Below, piece by piece: positions 30,540 to 38,909 of a stretch of 47,251 nucleotides of DNA. Source of the DNA: Clostridia bacterium (lineage in GTDB: Bacteria; Bacillota; Clostridia; Christensenellales; Borkfalkiaceae); assembly GCA_028720205.1 (NCBI GenBank), contig JAQYLE010000073.1, forward strand, positions 1 to 47,251. Reading direction: 5' to 3'. A program made the position numbers and the translations under genes. The stretch's first letter is position 1. Every line of letters begins with the position of its first letter. A model generated the notes under the pieces. The model was not told the origin of the DNA. It worked only from the letters and a program-made list of their open reading frames with translations, and made no database searches.

Positions 30540-33359
30540 TTAAGGAATCATCGAGGCAAGAGCAACGATATACGTCGAGAGGGTTTGTAAAGTCATATCG
30601 CCTATAGTGTCGCTTTCGGTGAATTGGCCGTCTCCCGTGCCGTACAATCCCGCAAGGTTCAACGCGTACGCGTTTAATTGAAGATCGATGAACGAATCGT
30701 TAATACCAAGGCTGAAATCCCGTTCCAAAGTTTTTAAGTTCGTCTTTTTTATATTGCCCGTCATATTTTCGGTAAGTTTACTGAAATTTTGAATGGTATA
30801 ATTGCCTGTCGCGTCCGTTTCGGGATCGGTTAATAAATATTTCCATTCGGTTTTCATTATCTTCTTGTTTTCGGCGTCGAGAATAAATTCCCCGGTTAAT
30901 TCGTCTACGCGGTAAATATCGCTTTCGAATACTTCGGTGATTTTTAAATTGTTGATATCCGTGCTGAGGGAATTCAGCGTTGATTGAGAAAGTTTTTTTA
31001 ATATTTTGTTGCCCGATACGTCGCCTAAAATATCGCCTATTGTCAGTTCTTCGCGCATTTTTGATAAAATCGAATTTTCGCCCGAGGCGCGCAGATCGCC
31101 TATCGTATGCGGCGCGGCGAGCAAAACGACTTTTTCGTCCTCGATTTTGTAACCCTCGTTTTCTTTACCGTACAGCAGGTACAGATTGATTTTATCGTTT
31201 ATATTTTCCGGAATCACGTGTTTTAACTCAACGTCGTTAAACGCTTCTACGGCGTTTGCCGATTTCAGGGCGGAAACGGAACGTTTGGCGTATTGAAGCG
31301 GGTTGTTTTGCACGTCGTAAAGCGTATAATCGCCCGCCGCCGAAACGCCCGTGGCGTAAGCGTAATACGAAACGCCGTTTTCGGCGCGTAAAAATTCGAA
31401 TACGCCGCCGCCGAGGTCGGTATACAGCGCGGTATCGATTACTTTGCCGTTTTCGTCCTTCCACGCGCCGCCGTCATAGGAATATACTATGTTATTCATA
31501 CTGACGACGCCGTCCGTAACGGTATACGTAACGCCTTCTTTTCCGTAGGCGAGGGCGGTCAGAACGGCGTCGGAGGAATTCACGTCGATTTTTAAAAGCG
31601 ATTCCAAAGTCATTCCGCCGATAAGTTCCTGCGTGTCCAGCGTTTTCAAATCGTTGATGGTACGCGGCGCAAATTTTACGGGCGAATCGCTTGTAACGCC
31701 GTCGATAACTTCGTATACGTAGAAAGTGTGCGTGCCTTTTACATCGCCGGGAGAGACGATCGCCTTTGCGTTGTACGTTTTTGATTCTTCGCCGGAGCCC
31801 ACCGTCCACGTCCAAACGTTATTTGCCGCATCTTTAACAGCGCCCGAAACCTCGTTACCGTTGTCGTCGAAAAGAGTATAGTTGCTTTCGCCTGTTTTTT
31901 TCTTTTCCACGTATTCTTTCGGCAGCCAGTTTATATCGTCGCCGACTAAGGTATAATTCTTGCCTTCTTTTCCGTAGGCGAGAATCACCATGGTTTCGTT
32001 AGCGTCGGAAGGGGAAATTTTTAAAACGTCCGCCAGGCGCAAATCCGAAAACAGAGAGGCATCGCCCTTTAAATCTTTAATCGTGCGAGGTTTAGCGTCG
32101 CCCAGCATAACGATCTTTCCGTCCGTTACGGTGTAATCATCGCCTTTGTTGCCGTAGGCAAGCGCAAGCAGCGCGCCGTCGGAAGAAGGGGTGACGTTTA
32201 ACAGATCGGCAAGTTCCAGGTCTTGGAAAATGCTTTCGAAATCGCCTTTGAGCAAATCCCCCAAAGCGGTGGCTTTATGTAATATGCGGGTATCTTTCGC
32301 GCCGGCCGCGGCGTCCTCCGCGGTTTTATAGGCGTAATATTTTCCGTCTTCTCCGTCCTGTTTCAGATAGGCGGAAACTTCGGGCGTTTCTCCTTCTGCG
32401 GGAACGGCTTTATACAGCGTAAGCACGCCCGATTCCGCGTCGTTAAAATAGAGCGCCGCATCTACGACGTCGCCGTGATCGTCTTTCAATGTTTTCGTGC
32501 CCGAACCGTCGTTTTCGAAGGAATAAACGAAAGGCAGCATCGTTATGCGTTCCTCGCCCGCAACCGTTTCAACTTTGTAATCGATGTTTTTTGTGCCGTA
32601 TACAAGCGCCCGCGTAATCGAATCGTTCAGATTAACGCTGCCCGTCGTTTCCATTACCGCTTTTAACGATAAGCGGTTGAATAAATCGGAAGTAGCGCCG
32701 TTATCCATAAAATCGCCCACGACAAGTTCGTGCGAATCACCCAGCCAATTAAGAGTGCCGTCTGCGTTTTTTATATAATCAACGCCTTCCTCGCCGAAGC
32801 ACAACAAGCCCATCAGCGTGGTATCCGGCTCGGCGCCGATCAATCCCGCTAACCTCGTTTTTTGTAAAGAGTTCTGTAAAAATTCTCCGTACGCCGAAAA
32901 TGCGGTGGTTTTAAATTCTTCCACGTCGATATCCAGCCCGAAATCGGAAAGATACGACGCCAGAGTATCCGTCAGAGTGTTTGCGTAAGGGGAAATTTCC
33001 GCCACGGTGGCAAGACTTGCCTCGCCGCCTGTGAATTTCGCGCCGATTTCGCCTATGCTTATCACAAAGTCTTTTATCGTTTTATCGGCGTATTCTTCGG
33101 CGAGATATTGCGTAATGTCGAATCCGCCGGCAAGCGACGCGGTTTCTCTTATGGTTTTTTGCGTAACGAGATAGTACCCGCCGCCCGCAATGCCGCCCAA
33201 CGTACCGAATATACCCAGAACGAACCCGATAAGAATAGCGACGCAACGCGCCAGAAAACCGCCGTCGTATTGCTTGTCTTTTTCTTTCACGATGCGTTTT
33301 TTTCGCTTTTCCCGCTCTTTTTCCAATAACTTTTCCTGTTTCGTCATCTTCCTTGCCAT
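30540..33359 (-). CDS. Large membrane-anchored repeat protein of unknown function
   Basis: 939 residues. A basic cytoplasmic N-terminus (ARKMTKQEKLLEKEREKRKK and following) leads to one transmembrane helix near residues 39-67 (VAILIGFVLGIFGTLGGIAG), and the rest would be outside. The exterior part has about six to seven copies of a 60-150-residue module. Each has a leucine-rich helix (such as LADLLNVTPSSDGALLALAY), then GKEGxxYTVTDGxIxML, then RTIxDLKxxxx and a DLxLADVL-type link to the next copy; some copies carry long insertions. No LPxTG, SLH or catalytic signature is visible. ATG 33359 has AGAGG upstream; an in-frame TTG at 33395 is less likely. It has its own promoter. I do not recognise the family. 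Adhesion, envelope spacing or scaffold roles are guesses. Confidence 0.78.
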   Translation of the reverse strand: MARKMTKQEKLLEKEREKRKKRIVKEKDKQYDGGFLARCVAILIGFVLGIFGTLGGIAGGGYYLVTQKTIRETASLAGGFDITQYLAEEYADKTIKDFVISIGEIGAKFTGGEASLATVAEISPYANTLTDTLASYLSDFGLDIDVEEFKTTAFSAYGEFLQNSLQKTRLAGLIGAEPDTTLMGLLCFGEEGVDYIKNADGTLNWLGDSHELVVGDFMDNGATSDLFNRLSLKAVMETTGSVNLNDSITRALVYGTKNIDYKVETVAGEERITMLPFVYSFENDGSGTKTLKDDHGDVVDAALYFNDAESGVLTLYKAVPAEGETPEVSAYLKQDGEDGKYYAYKTAEDAAAGAKDTRILHKATALGDLLKGDFESIFQDLELADLLNVTPSSDGALLALAYGNKGDDYTVTDGKIVMLGDAKPRTIKDLKGDASLFSDLRLADVLKISPSDANETMVILAYGKEGKNYTLVGDDINWLPKEYVEKKKTGESNYTLFDDNGNEVSGAVKDAANNVWTWTVGSGEESKTYNAKAIVSPGDVKGTHTFYVYEVIDGVTSDSPVKFAPRTINDLKTLDTQELIGGMTLESLLKIDVNSSDAVLTALAYGKEGVTYTVTDGVVSMNNIVYSYDGGAWKDENGKVIDTALYTDLGGGVFEFLRAENGVSYYAYATGVSAAGDYTLYDVQNNPLQYAKRSVSALKSANAVEAFNDVELKHVIPENINDKINLYLLYGKENEGYKIEDEKVVLLAAPHTIGDLRASGENSILSKMREELTIGDILGDVSGNKILKKLSQSTLNSLSTDINNLKITEVFESDIYRVDELTGEFILDAENKKIMKTEWKYLLTDPETDATGNYTIQNFSKLTENMTGNIKKTNLKTLERDFSLGINDSFIDLQLNAYALNLAGLYGTGDGQFTESDTIGDMTLQTLSTYIVALASMIP
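30985..32858 (-). repeat. Protein-level repeat array inside the surface protein
   Basis: The modules recur about every 60-150 codons. The most alike copies share ALAYGxKGxxYTVTDGxIxML (around 32150-32100, 31990-31930 and 31560-31490). The DNA is not closely repeated, so the array is old and the gene should not be prone to recent slippage. Boundaries are approximate. Confidence 0.6.
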
Positions 33360-33412
33360 TACTTTACGCCTCTTTCTGTCGCGATTGAAATGCAAATTTT
33401 CTATACGTTGAT

Positions 33413-33441
33413 ATTATATCAAAAAAGCGTATAAAATGCAA
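33413..33441 (-). promoter_or_regulatory. Promoter of the repeat protein
   Basis: On the minus strand TTGCAT (33441-33436), 17 bp and TATAAT (33418-33413), about 55 bp before the ATG. It lies in the short gap after cca. Confidence 0.75.
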
Positions 33442-33472
33442 CCGTTTCGCATAAAAAACAATGCGATTGTAA

Positions 33473-34873
33473 TTATTTTCCATCGTTTCCGTTATGTTTT
33501 TCCGCGCGCAGTTTCGGCGCAAGATACAAAAGCCGATTTTTTGTGTTTTCTTCGGGATGCACGGCAACGTGCAGCAACAGCGCGTGCAGAGTTTCGCCTA
33601 CATAGCGTAAAGAAGGAAGAATTTCCGCAACGTCGTCGCCTTTTACGGCAAGTTGTTTCAGCGAAAAGGGAACGTTTTCTGCTTTCATTTTTTCAATCAG
33701 CGCCTGCCAGCGCGTCACGCAGGGCGCGCGGGAGAAATCGTCTTTGCACGCCGAATAATCCGCCTGTTTCAACAGCAACAGATCGTCGAGAATGTCCGCG
33801 TGTTCCACGATAAAGCGGCGTAGTTTGTTTTCTTTTGTTTTCAGGTCGTAATCGTACATATGATATTTTACAAGGGCGCAGACGCGTTCCGTCGTTTTTA
33901 CGGGCGCTTTCAGGCGCGTCAGTATTTCTCGCGCGATTTTTTCGCCCCGTTCGGGGTGAGAAGCGAATCTCCCTTCGGTGCGGAACGCCTCGCTCTTGCC
34001 CACGTCGTGCAACAGCGCGGCGAGCCGTACGTTTTTGTCGGCGTATCCCGCCGCGCGCAAAGAATGTTCCAATACGTCGTGATCGTGAAAATCGGCGCGC
34101 TGAACAAGGTTGCGCCCCGCTGTAAGTTCGGGCAGAATATAATCTAAAACGCGCGTTTTATCCAGCAGAGAAAGAGCCGTATACGCCCCGCCTTTTACGC
34201 CGTAGCGCTCGTCCGCGCCGAGGCAGAGGAGAAGTTCGGTATAAATTCTTTCGGGCGAAACGTCGGTAATCAGCGCGGCGTTTTTTTCCGCGCCCGCAAA
34301 AGTGTCTTTTGTGGGGATAAACCCGGTCGTCCCCGACATACGCGCAAGGCGCATCAGCCTCAGTCCGTCCTCGCCGAACACTTTGTCCGCGTCGTCCACG
34401 CATTTCAGGCGTCGGGCTTTTACGTCGTCTATGCCGCGTAAAGGGTCGAGGAAGTCGTCGTTTAATATATCGTAATAAATCGCGTTGCAGGTAAAATCCC
34501 GCCGCCCGGCGTCAAGCGAGATATCCTCGGTAAAAACCGTTTCCGCGGGGGTATGTTCGCCGCGAATGTAGATATCGCGGCGAAACGCCGCGTATTCGAA
34601 TTGCTCCGTCTTTTTTAAATTTTCTTGCCGCGCGGAAAATTTCACCGTTCCCGTGCGTTTGTATACGGCGTTTACGTAAAAGCCGGCGTCCGACGCAAGA
34701 GCGGAAAACTCCTCTGCGGGCACGGGCGCGCACAGATCGAAATCGGATTCGGCAAGGGAAAACCCCGCGAGAAAATCCCGAACGCTTCCGCCTACCGCGT
34801 ACAGCGGTTTTCCCGTACGTTGAAAGCAGATTTTCGCAAGGCGAAGAACAGAGTCCGGCAAAATATTACGCAT
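33473..34873 (-). CDS. cca: CCA tRNA nucleotidyltransferase / poly(A) polymerase family with HD domain
   Basis: This 466-residue enzyme adds or repairs the 3' CCA of tRNAs. The head domain has GGSVRDFLAG and the DFD metal-binding motif (SDFDLCAP), followed by RRDFTCNAIYYD, DPLRGIDDVKARRLKCV and EDGLRLMRLARM. An HD phosphohydrolase-like domain (LLHDVGKSEAF) lies near residue 260, as in long CCA enzymes. No separate A-adding gene is in the window. I chose ATG 34873; an in-frame TTG at 34891 would add six residues. The Shine-Dalgarno is GAGG about 12 bp upstream. Its promoter shares a -35 with the divergent small RNA. Confidence 0.9.
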   Translation of the reverse strand: MRNILPDSVLRLAKICFQRTGKPLYAVGGSVRDFLAGFSLAESDFDLCAPVPAEEFSALASDAGFYVNAVYKRTGTVKFSARQENLKKTEQFEYAAFRRDIYIRGEHTPAETVFTEDISLDAGRRDFTCNAIYYDILNDDFLDPLRGIDDVKARRLKCVDDADKVFGEDGLRLMRLARMSGTTGFIPTKDTFAGAEKNAALITDVSPERIYTELLLCLGADERYGVKGGAYTALSLLDKTRVLDYILPELTAGRNLVQRADFHDHDVLEHSLRAAGYADKNVRLAALLHDVGKSEAFRTEGRFASHPERGEKIAREILTRLKAPVKTTERVCALVKYHMYDYDLKTKENKLRRFIVEHADILDDLLLLKQADYSACKDDFSRAPCVTRWQALIEKMKAENVPFSLKQLAVKGDDVAEILPSLRYVGETLHALLLHVAVHPEENTKNRLLYLAPKLRAEKHNGNDGK

Positions 34874-34907
34874 TTCCCTTAAAAACCTCAAAAATTTTTA
34901 TAATAAC

Positions 34908-34936
34908 ATTATATCAAACGGGCAAATAAATTGCAA
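34908..34936 (-). promoter_or_regulatory. Promoter of cca, sharing its -35 with a divergent promoter
   Basis: On the minus strand TTGCAA (34936-34931), 17 bp and TATAAT (34913-34908). TTGCAA is its own reverse complement and is also the -35 of the plus-strand promoter. Confidence 0.75.
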
Positions 34937-34959
34937 ATTTTTTTTAAATGTTATATAAT
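34931..34959 (+). promoter_or_regulatory. Promoter of the short structured transcript, sharing its -35
   Basis: TTGCAA (34931-34936), 17 bp and TATAAT (34954-34959). The same six base pairs serve as -35 for the cca promoter on the other strand. Confidence 0.75.
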
Positions 34960-34965
34960 ATATTT

Positions 34966-35040
34966 GTCGAAGCGGCTCTGAGTTTATGACGGTTCGCCCT
35001 TTTGTCCCCGTTAAGCAGGGGCGAAAGAGCCTTGTTTTTT
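34966..35040 (+). ncRNA. Unidentified short structured transcript (small RNA or attenuated leader)
   Basis: A start about 7 bp after the -10 gives a transcript of about 75 nt that ends in a terminator: GGCTCT (34974-34979) pairs with AGAGCC (35026-35031), followed by TTGTTTTTT. Inside, TTCGCCC can pair with GGGCGAA, or CCCC with GGGG around GTTAAGCA, so alternative folds exist. It matches no riboswitch or RNA class that I know. It could be a free-standing small RNA or an attenuator whose readthrough feeds the lipid kinase gene 120 bp downstream. Confidence 0.6.
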
Positions 35041-35160
35041 ACAAAAAAATTCTAAAACGGCATAGATTTTTAAGCGTTAAACTATTTTTATACAGCCGAT
35101 AAAAACGTTTGCGCCGCCCGAAACGTACGGAAAAATACCAGAGAAAAAGGAAAGACGATT

Positions 35161-36042
35161 TTGTTTCATTTAATCGTAAACCCGGATGCGGGCAAACATA
35201 ATACTCTGCGCGCCGCGCGCACCGTTGCGGACTACTTTAACGAAAAAGAGCAGGAATACGTCATCCACGAGATGACTTCCCAAACGCTTCTGCGTTCCAC
35301 CATAGAAGAACTTTCTCAACCGAGGAAAGAGGGCGAGGAACGTACGGATATCGTGGTAGTGGGCGGCGACGGCACGATGCACGCCGTTCTCAACGCTCTG
35401 GTAGACGTGGACGCGGTGAACGTCGGTTTGATTCCCGCGGGCACAGGCAACGATTTTTCCGTTTCCGTGCAGATTCCCGCGGACTCGCGCAAGGCGGCGG
35501 AACTCATTTTAACCTGTAAGCCGAAAGATACCGATTATCTTACCGTGGGCGGCGTGCGTTGCATGAACGTAGGCGGATTGGGCATAGACGTGGACGTTTT
35601 AAAACGGTATAATAAAAGTCAGAAAATACACGGCAAACTCAAATATCTGCGCTGTCTTATACAGAGTTTATTGACGTTTAAGGGCTGCGATATTCAGATT
35701 GAAAGCGAAGGGAAAAGCGAAAAGCATCGCGCGTTTTTCGCCGTGGCGTGCAACGGCGGGCAAATCGGCGGCGGCATTAAAATCTGCCCCGCGGCGAACC
35801 CTGCCGACGGCTTTATCGACGTGTGTTGCGTCGACATGGTGCGCGGCTTGAAAATGGCGGGCGCGTTCGTTAAACTGATGAAAGGAGAAATTCTTCAATA
35901 TCCCAAAACCACGCATTTTCTCTGCAAACAGGTAAGATTTTGTATCGAAGGCGGCGCTACGGTACAACTCGACGGAGAATTGTACGATCATCTCGATTTC
36001 AACGCCGAAATTAAAACCGGGCTGAAATTTTACCGCCCTTGA
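35161..36042 (+). CDS. Diacylglycerol/lipid kinase family protein (YegS/DgkB-like)
   Basis: This 293-residue soluble or membrane-associated kinase phosphorylates diacylglycerol or a related lipid in phospholipid recycling. The nucleotide-binding signatures are NPDAGKHN at residues 7-14, VVGGDGTMHAVLNAL near residue 66 and PAGTGNDFS near residue 93. The second domain contains GGQIGGGIKICPAANPADG. The start codon is TTG at 35161, with AAAGGAAAG 8-16 bp upstream; no ATG fits. No promoter is visible between the upstream RNA terminator (35040) and the gene, so expression may depend on readthrough. Confidence 0.9.
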   Translation: MFHLIVNPDAGKHNTLRAARTVADYFNEKEQEYVIHEMTSQTLLRSTIEELSQPRKEGEERTDIVVVGGDGTMHAVLNALVDVDAVNVGLIPAGTGNDFSVSVQIPADSRKAAELILTCKPKDTDYLTVGGVRCMNVGGLGIDVDVLKRYNKSQKIHGKLKYLRCLIQSLLTFKGCDIQIESEGKSEKHRAFFAVACNGGQIGGGIKICPAANPADGFIDVCCVDMVRGLKMAGAFVKLMKGEILQYPKTTHFLCKQVRFCIEGGATVQLDGELYDHLDFNAEIKTGLKFYRP

Positions 36043-36072
36043 TTATATCGGATTCATTTTATCCGAACGCAA

Positions 36073-36110
36073 CGTTACGTAACGCTCTTTTGCGCGGACG
36101 GCGCAAAAGA
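36073..36110. repeat. 12-bp palindrome joined to a 10-bp hairpin before the PP2C gene
   Basis: CGTTACGTAACG (36073-36084) is a perfect palindrome; one base later TCTTTTGCGC (36086-36095) pairs with GCGCAAAAGA (36101-36110). No T-run follows, so it is not an ordinary terminator. It may be an operator, or an RNA stem in the leader. Confidence 0.5.
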
Positions 36111-36172
36111 AGAGTGCGGAATACCGTCCGGCGCGGAGAGAAAATAAAAAAGCGGAAAGCGGAATAACAGGC

Positions 36173-37369
36173 ATGAAAGAATCCACGTATCAAAAAATTC
36201 TCGGAAAAATTCCCGCGGGGGTGTTCGTGTTCAACGAAAAGTTGCAGATACTTTACGCCAACCCGTCGTTTTTGCGTGCGTTTTCCGCCCAAGCGGTATC
36301 GTTTGCCGCCGCAGGAAACAAGCGGTTCCGCAGATTGAAAAAAGCCGCGTTAAAAGATATTCTTTCCTGCCCCGCGGCTAAAACGTCCAAGCGTTGCGGC
36401 GAGGACGGCGCGTGCGAATACTGTTCGCTTTTTAAAGCGATGCACCGCGCGGCGGAAGAATCGCGCGAAGAAACCGACGTGGCGTATGTTACGGCGGATA
36501 AAGGCAACCGCACGGAAACGTTAACGACGCGCGTCCGCGTGTTTCCGCTTAGCGATAACAAAAGGAAAGACAACGGAAAAACCGACGAAAATCAACGGGG
36601 GCGCAAAACAAAACGCGGGTTGTTTTTAGGTATTACCGACGGCGCGGTGCAAACGGAACTCGCGCGGGAAATGCTCACGGCGAAGCGCATGCAACAACGG
36701 CTGCTGCCGGCGGGCAAACAGACGGGCGGCGTGGCGTATTCGTATATGTATATTCCCAGCCTTGAAATCGGAGGAGACCTGCCGGACGTATACGAATTCG
36801 GCGGCAGGGTGTTCGGCGTGCTTTCCGACGTTTCGGGAAAAGGCATATCGGCGGGCATGCTTTCCGCGTTTATCCGCGCGGGATTCAACCGTCGCGAACT
36901 ATCCGTGGCGAAAGCGATTTCGTCGCTGAAAGAAAAATTCGAAGAACTCAATCAGGACGAACGCTCGTATATCACGGTGGCGGCGGTATCGATCGATCGC
37001 GAAACGCGCCTGTTGCGGTACGTTCTGGCGGGGCATAACGCGCCGATTCTTCTCAGAAGCGGCAGGGGGTTGGGCATCAACGAAATCGAAGATCCCGCGC
37101 CGCCCGTATCCAATTGGATCGAGAATTACGAATACGTCGAAAAGCATATGAGTTACGAACCGGGGGATCTGCTGGTGCTTCTTTCCGACGGCGTTACCGA
37201 ATGCCCGAATACCGCGGGCGAGCGCTTCGGAATCGAGCGCGTGGAAAGCGTATTGATGCAATCCGCGCACGCGGAAGATTTTATCGGTAAATTGAAAAAC
37301 GCGCTTACCGTATTCAGCGGCGGAAAGTTCACCGACGACATCACCGCTATGGCGTTCGATCTCGTTTAA
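36173..37369 (+). CDS. PAS-domain SpoIIE/PP2C phosphatase with a four-cysteine sensor motif
   Basis: 398 residues. An N-terminal PAS domain (about 10-160; KIPAGVFVFNEKLQILYANP) carries C66-x8-C75-G-x4-C81-x2-C84, a cysteine pattern seen in PAS domains of anaerobes that may bind an Fe-S cluster or metal. A SpoIIE-type PP2C domain (about 170-398) follows, with AKRMQQRLLP, GGDLPDVYEF, GVLSDVSGKGISAGMLSA, LSDGVTE and FTDDITAMAFD. It would dephosphorylate an anti-sigma-antagonist-type partner in response to redox or a metal; that is inference. It is a different family branch from the hydrogenase-island phosphatase (no C-terminal extension, separate sensor domain). No partner is adjacent. Confidence 0.85.
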   Translation: MKESTYQKILGKIPAGVFVFNEKLQILYANPSFLRAFSAQAVSFAAAGNKRFRRLKKAALKDILSCPAAKTSKRCGEDGACEYCSLFKAMHRAAEESREETDVAYVTADKGNRTETLTTRVRVFPLSDNKRKDNGKTDENQRGRKTKRGLFLGITDGAVQTELAREMLTAKRMQQRLLPAGKQTGGVAYSYMYIPSLEIGGDLPDVYEFGGRVFGVLSDVSGKGISAGMLSAFIRAGFNRRELSVAKAISSLKEKFEELNQDERSYITVAAVSIDRETRLLRYVLAGHNAPILLRSGRGLGINEIEDPAPPVSNWIENYEYVEKHMSYEPGDLLVLLSDGVTECPNTAGERFGIERVESVLMQSAHAEDFIGKLKNALTVFSGGKFTDDITAMAFDLV

Positions 37370-37429
37370 CGCTTTATCTCGTTTAACTTTTTAATCAATC
37401 GACAATCGCGGGGAGAGGGGGAAAAAGAC

Positions 37430-38182
37430 ATGACTGATATTCATACGCATATTCTGCCGGGAATAGACGACGGCGCGCAGGATAAAAATACTTCCGTGCG
37501 CATGTTGGAAGATTTGCAGGCGCAGGGCGTTACCACCGCAGTTCTTACGCCGCATTATTACGGAAGATTTCATTCGCCGCGCGCGTTTTTGCGTAAACGC
37601 AAAGAGGCGTATGAAGAAATAGAAGATTCCGTTCCGCAAGGAATAAGCGTCCGCCTGGGGGCGGAAGTGCATTTTTCCGACGCGCTGGCGGGCAACGAGC
37701 ACGGCGCGCAACTTGCCATCGAGGGGACGCGCTATATTTTACTGGAACTCCCGTTTTCTTCGGAATGGGATAATTTGTTGTTAAAAAAAATACGATACTT
37801 TATGGACGAAACGAACTGCGTGCCGATTATCGCTCATTTTTGCCGTTATCTGCAAGTGCGGAAAAATCCCGAATTGCTTTCCGAACTTGCCGCGATGGGG
37901 TGTTTGTTGCAGGTAAACGCTTCGGCTTTTCTCGAAGCGAAAGATCGCCGTCTGATTTTCGCCGCAATGAAACATAATCTGGTGCATTGTATCGGCTCGG
38001 ACTGTCATAATCTTGCCGAGCGTTCGCCCGATTATCGTGCGGCGATAGACGCCGCGCGTAAAGCGGGGTACGGCGAGGCAATCGAACGGATTCAGGAAAC
38101 GATGCGGGATATTCTGGAAGACAGAGTAATTAAACGAAAGCAATACCGTCCCGTCAGAAAGTTTTTAACGTTTTACAGGTAA
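37430..38182 (+). CDS. CpsB/CapC-family PHP-type protein tyrosine phosphatase
   Basis: This 250-residue metal-dependent phosphatase of the PHP fold starts with the metal-binding DIHTHILPGIDDGA (residues 3-16) and keeps LTPHYYG, EVHFS, IIAHFCRY and IGSDCHN as further ligands. In other Gram-positives such proteins (CpsB, YwqE) reverse tyrosine phosphorylation of capsule or exopolysaccharide kinases. No CpsC/D kinase or glycosyltransferase is near, so here it is an orphan or acts elsewhere. GGGGAGAGGGGG lies before ATG 37430. Confidence 0.88.
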   Translation: MTDIHTHILPGIDDGAQDKNTSVRMLEDLQAQGVTTAVLTPHYYGRFHSPRAFLRKRKEAYEEIEDSVPQGISVRLGAEVHFSDALAGNEHGAQLAIEGTRYILLELPFSSEWDNLLLKKIRYFMDETNCVPIIAHFCRYLQVRKNPELLSELAAMGCLLQVNASAFLEAKDRRLIFAAMKHNLVHCIGSDCHNLAERSPDYRAAIDAARKAGYGEAIERIQETMRDILEDRVIKRKQYRPVRKFLTFYR

Positions 38183-38277
38183 CGTAACGTTTTTTGACGA
38201 AAAAACAATAAACTGAAAGTAAATACGACGCCTTCCGCGTTTACGGGGAGACAAAATCGAAAAAAGGAGAAATACGT

Positions 38278-38829
38278 ACGCAGACGGAGCGAGAAAAAAA
38301 CAAAATAGCGTCAATCGTAATACGCGCGTTGCTTACGGCGATTACGGCGGCATATTTGTGCTGGATTTTTTCCAATTCGCTGAAAACCGCGCCGGAAAGC
38401 AGCGCGGCAAGCGAAAAAGTGCAGACTGTCGTACAGAGCGTAATCGATAAAGTGGCAGGCGAAGGAAAGGTGAACGTTTCTATGCATTTCATTCGTAAAG
38501 CCGCGCATTTTTCGGAATTTGCTCTGTTTTCGTTTCTCGTTTTTTTCACCGCTTATTCGTATATTTGTTTTAAACCCTATGCTACGGCAATATCTATGGC
38601 CTGCGCCGCCGCTCTCGCGCTCGTATGCGGTTGCGCGGACGAACTAATACAGAATTTTTCGGAGGGCCGATCGCCCGGCGTATTCGACGCGCTGATTGAT
38701 TTTTCGGGCGGAGTCGCAGGTACGTTTTGCGCGGCGCTTATATTTATCATAATAAAAAACATAGCCGGAAAGATCAGAAAAAAGCGTTTGCAAAAAGTAA
38801 AATCGCCGCAGGGCGAAAGCGAAGAATAA
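38278..38829 (+). CDS. VanZ-family membrane protein; probable ACG start
   Basis: About 183 residues with three to four hydrophobic segments. The VanZ signature is clear: FIRKAAHFSEFALFSFLVFF and DELIQNFSEGRSPGVFDALI, ending in a basic tail. VanZ relatives affect envelope and sometimes teicoplanin tolerance; function here is not known. AGGAG at 38265-38269 lies 8 bp before ACG 38278, which would give the usual short N-terminus before the first helix (RALLTAITAAYLCWIF). The first in-frame TTG (38329) lies inside the first helix and has no Shine-Dalgarno. Hence ACG is proposed as start codon, as for feoB. Confidence 0.68.
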   Translation, partial: TQTEREKNKIASIVIRALLTAITAAYLCWIFSNSLKTAPESSAASEKVQTVVQSVIDKVAGEGKVNVSMHFIRKAAHFSEFALFSFLVFFTAYSYICFKPYATAISMACAAALALVCGCADELIQNFSEGRSPGVFDALIDFSGGVAGTFCAALIFIIIKNIAGKIRKKRLQKVKSPQGESEE

Positions 38830-38909
38830 CAGAATAAAAAAGCGATACAAAGCGTATAAAAACAATAAAAACGCATAAAAAATCCGTTTCGCGTCATACT
38901 GAATATGAG

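Noticed and set aside
31237-31504. Overlapping Arg-rich frames on both strands inside the repeat protein
   Set aside because: Shadows of the repeat modules with no ribosome-binding site.
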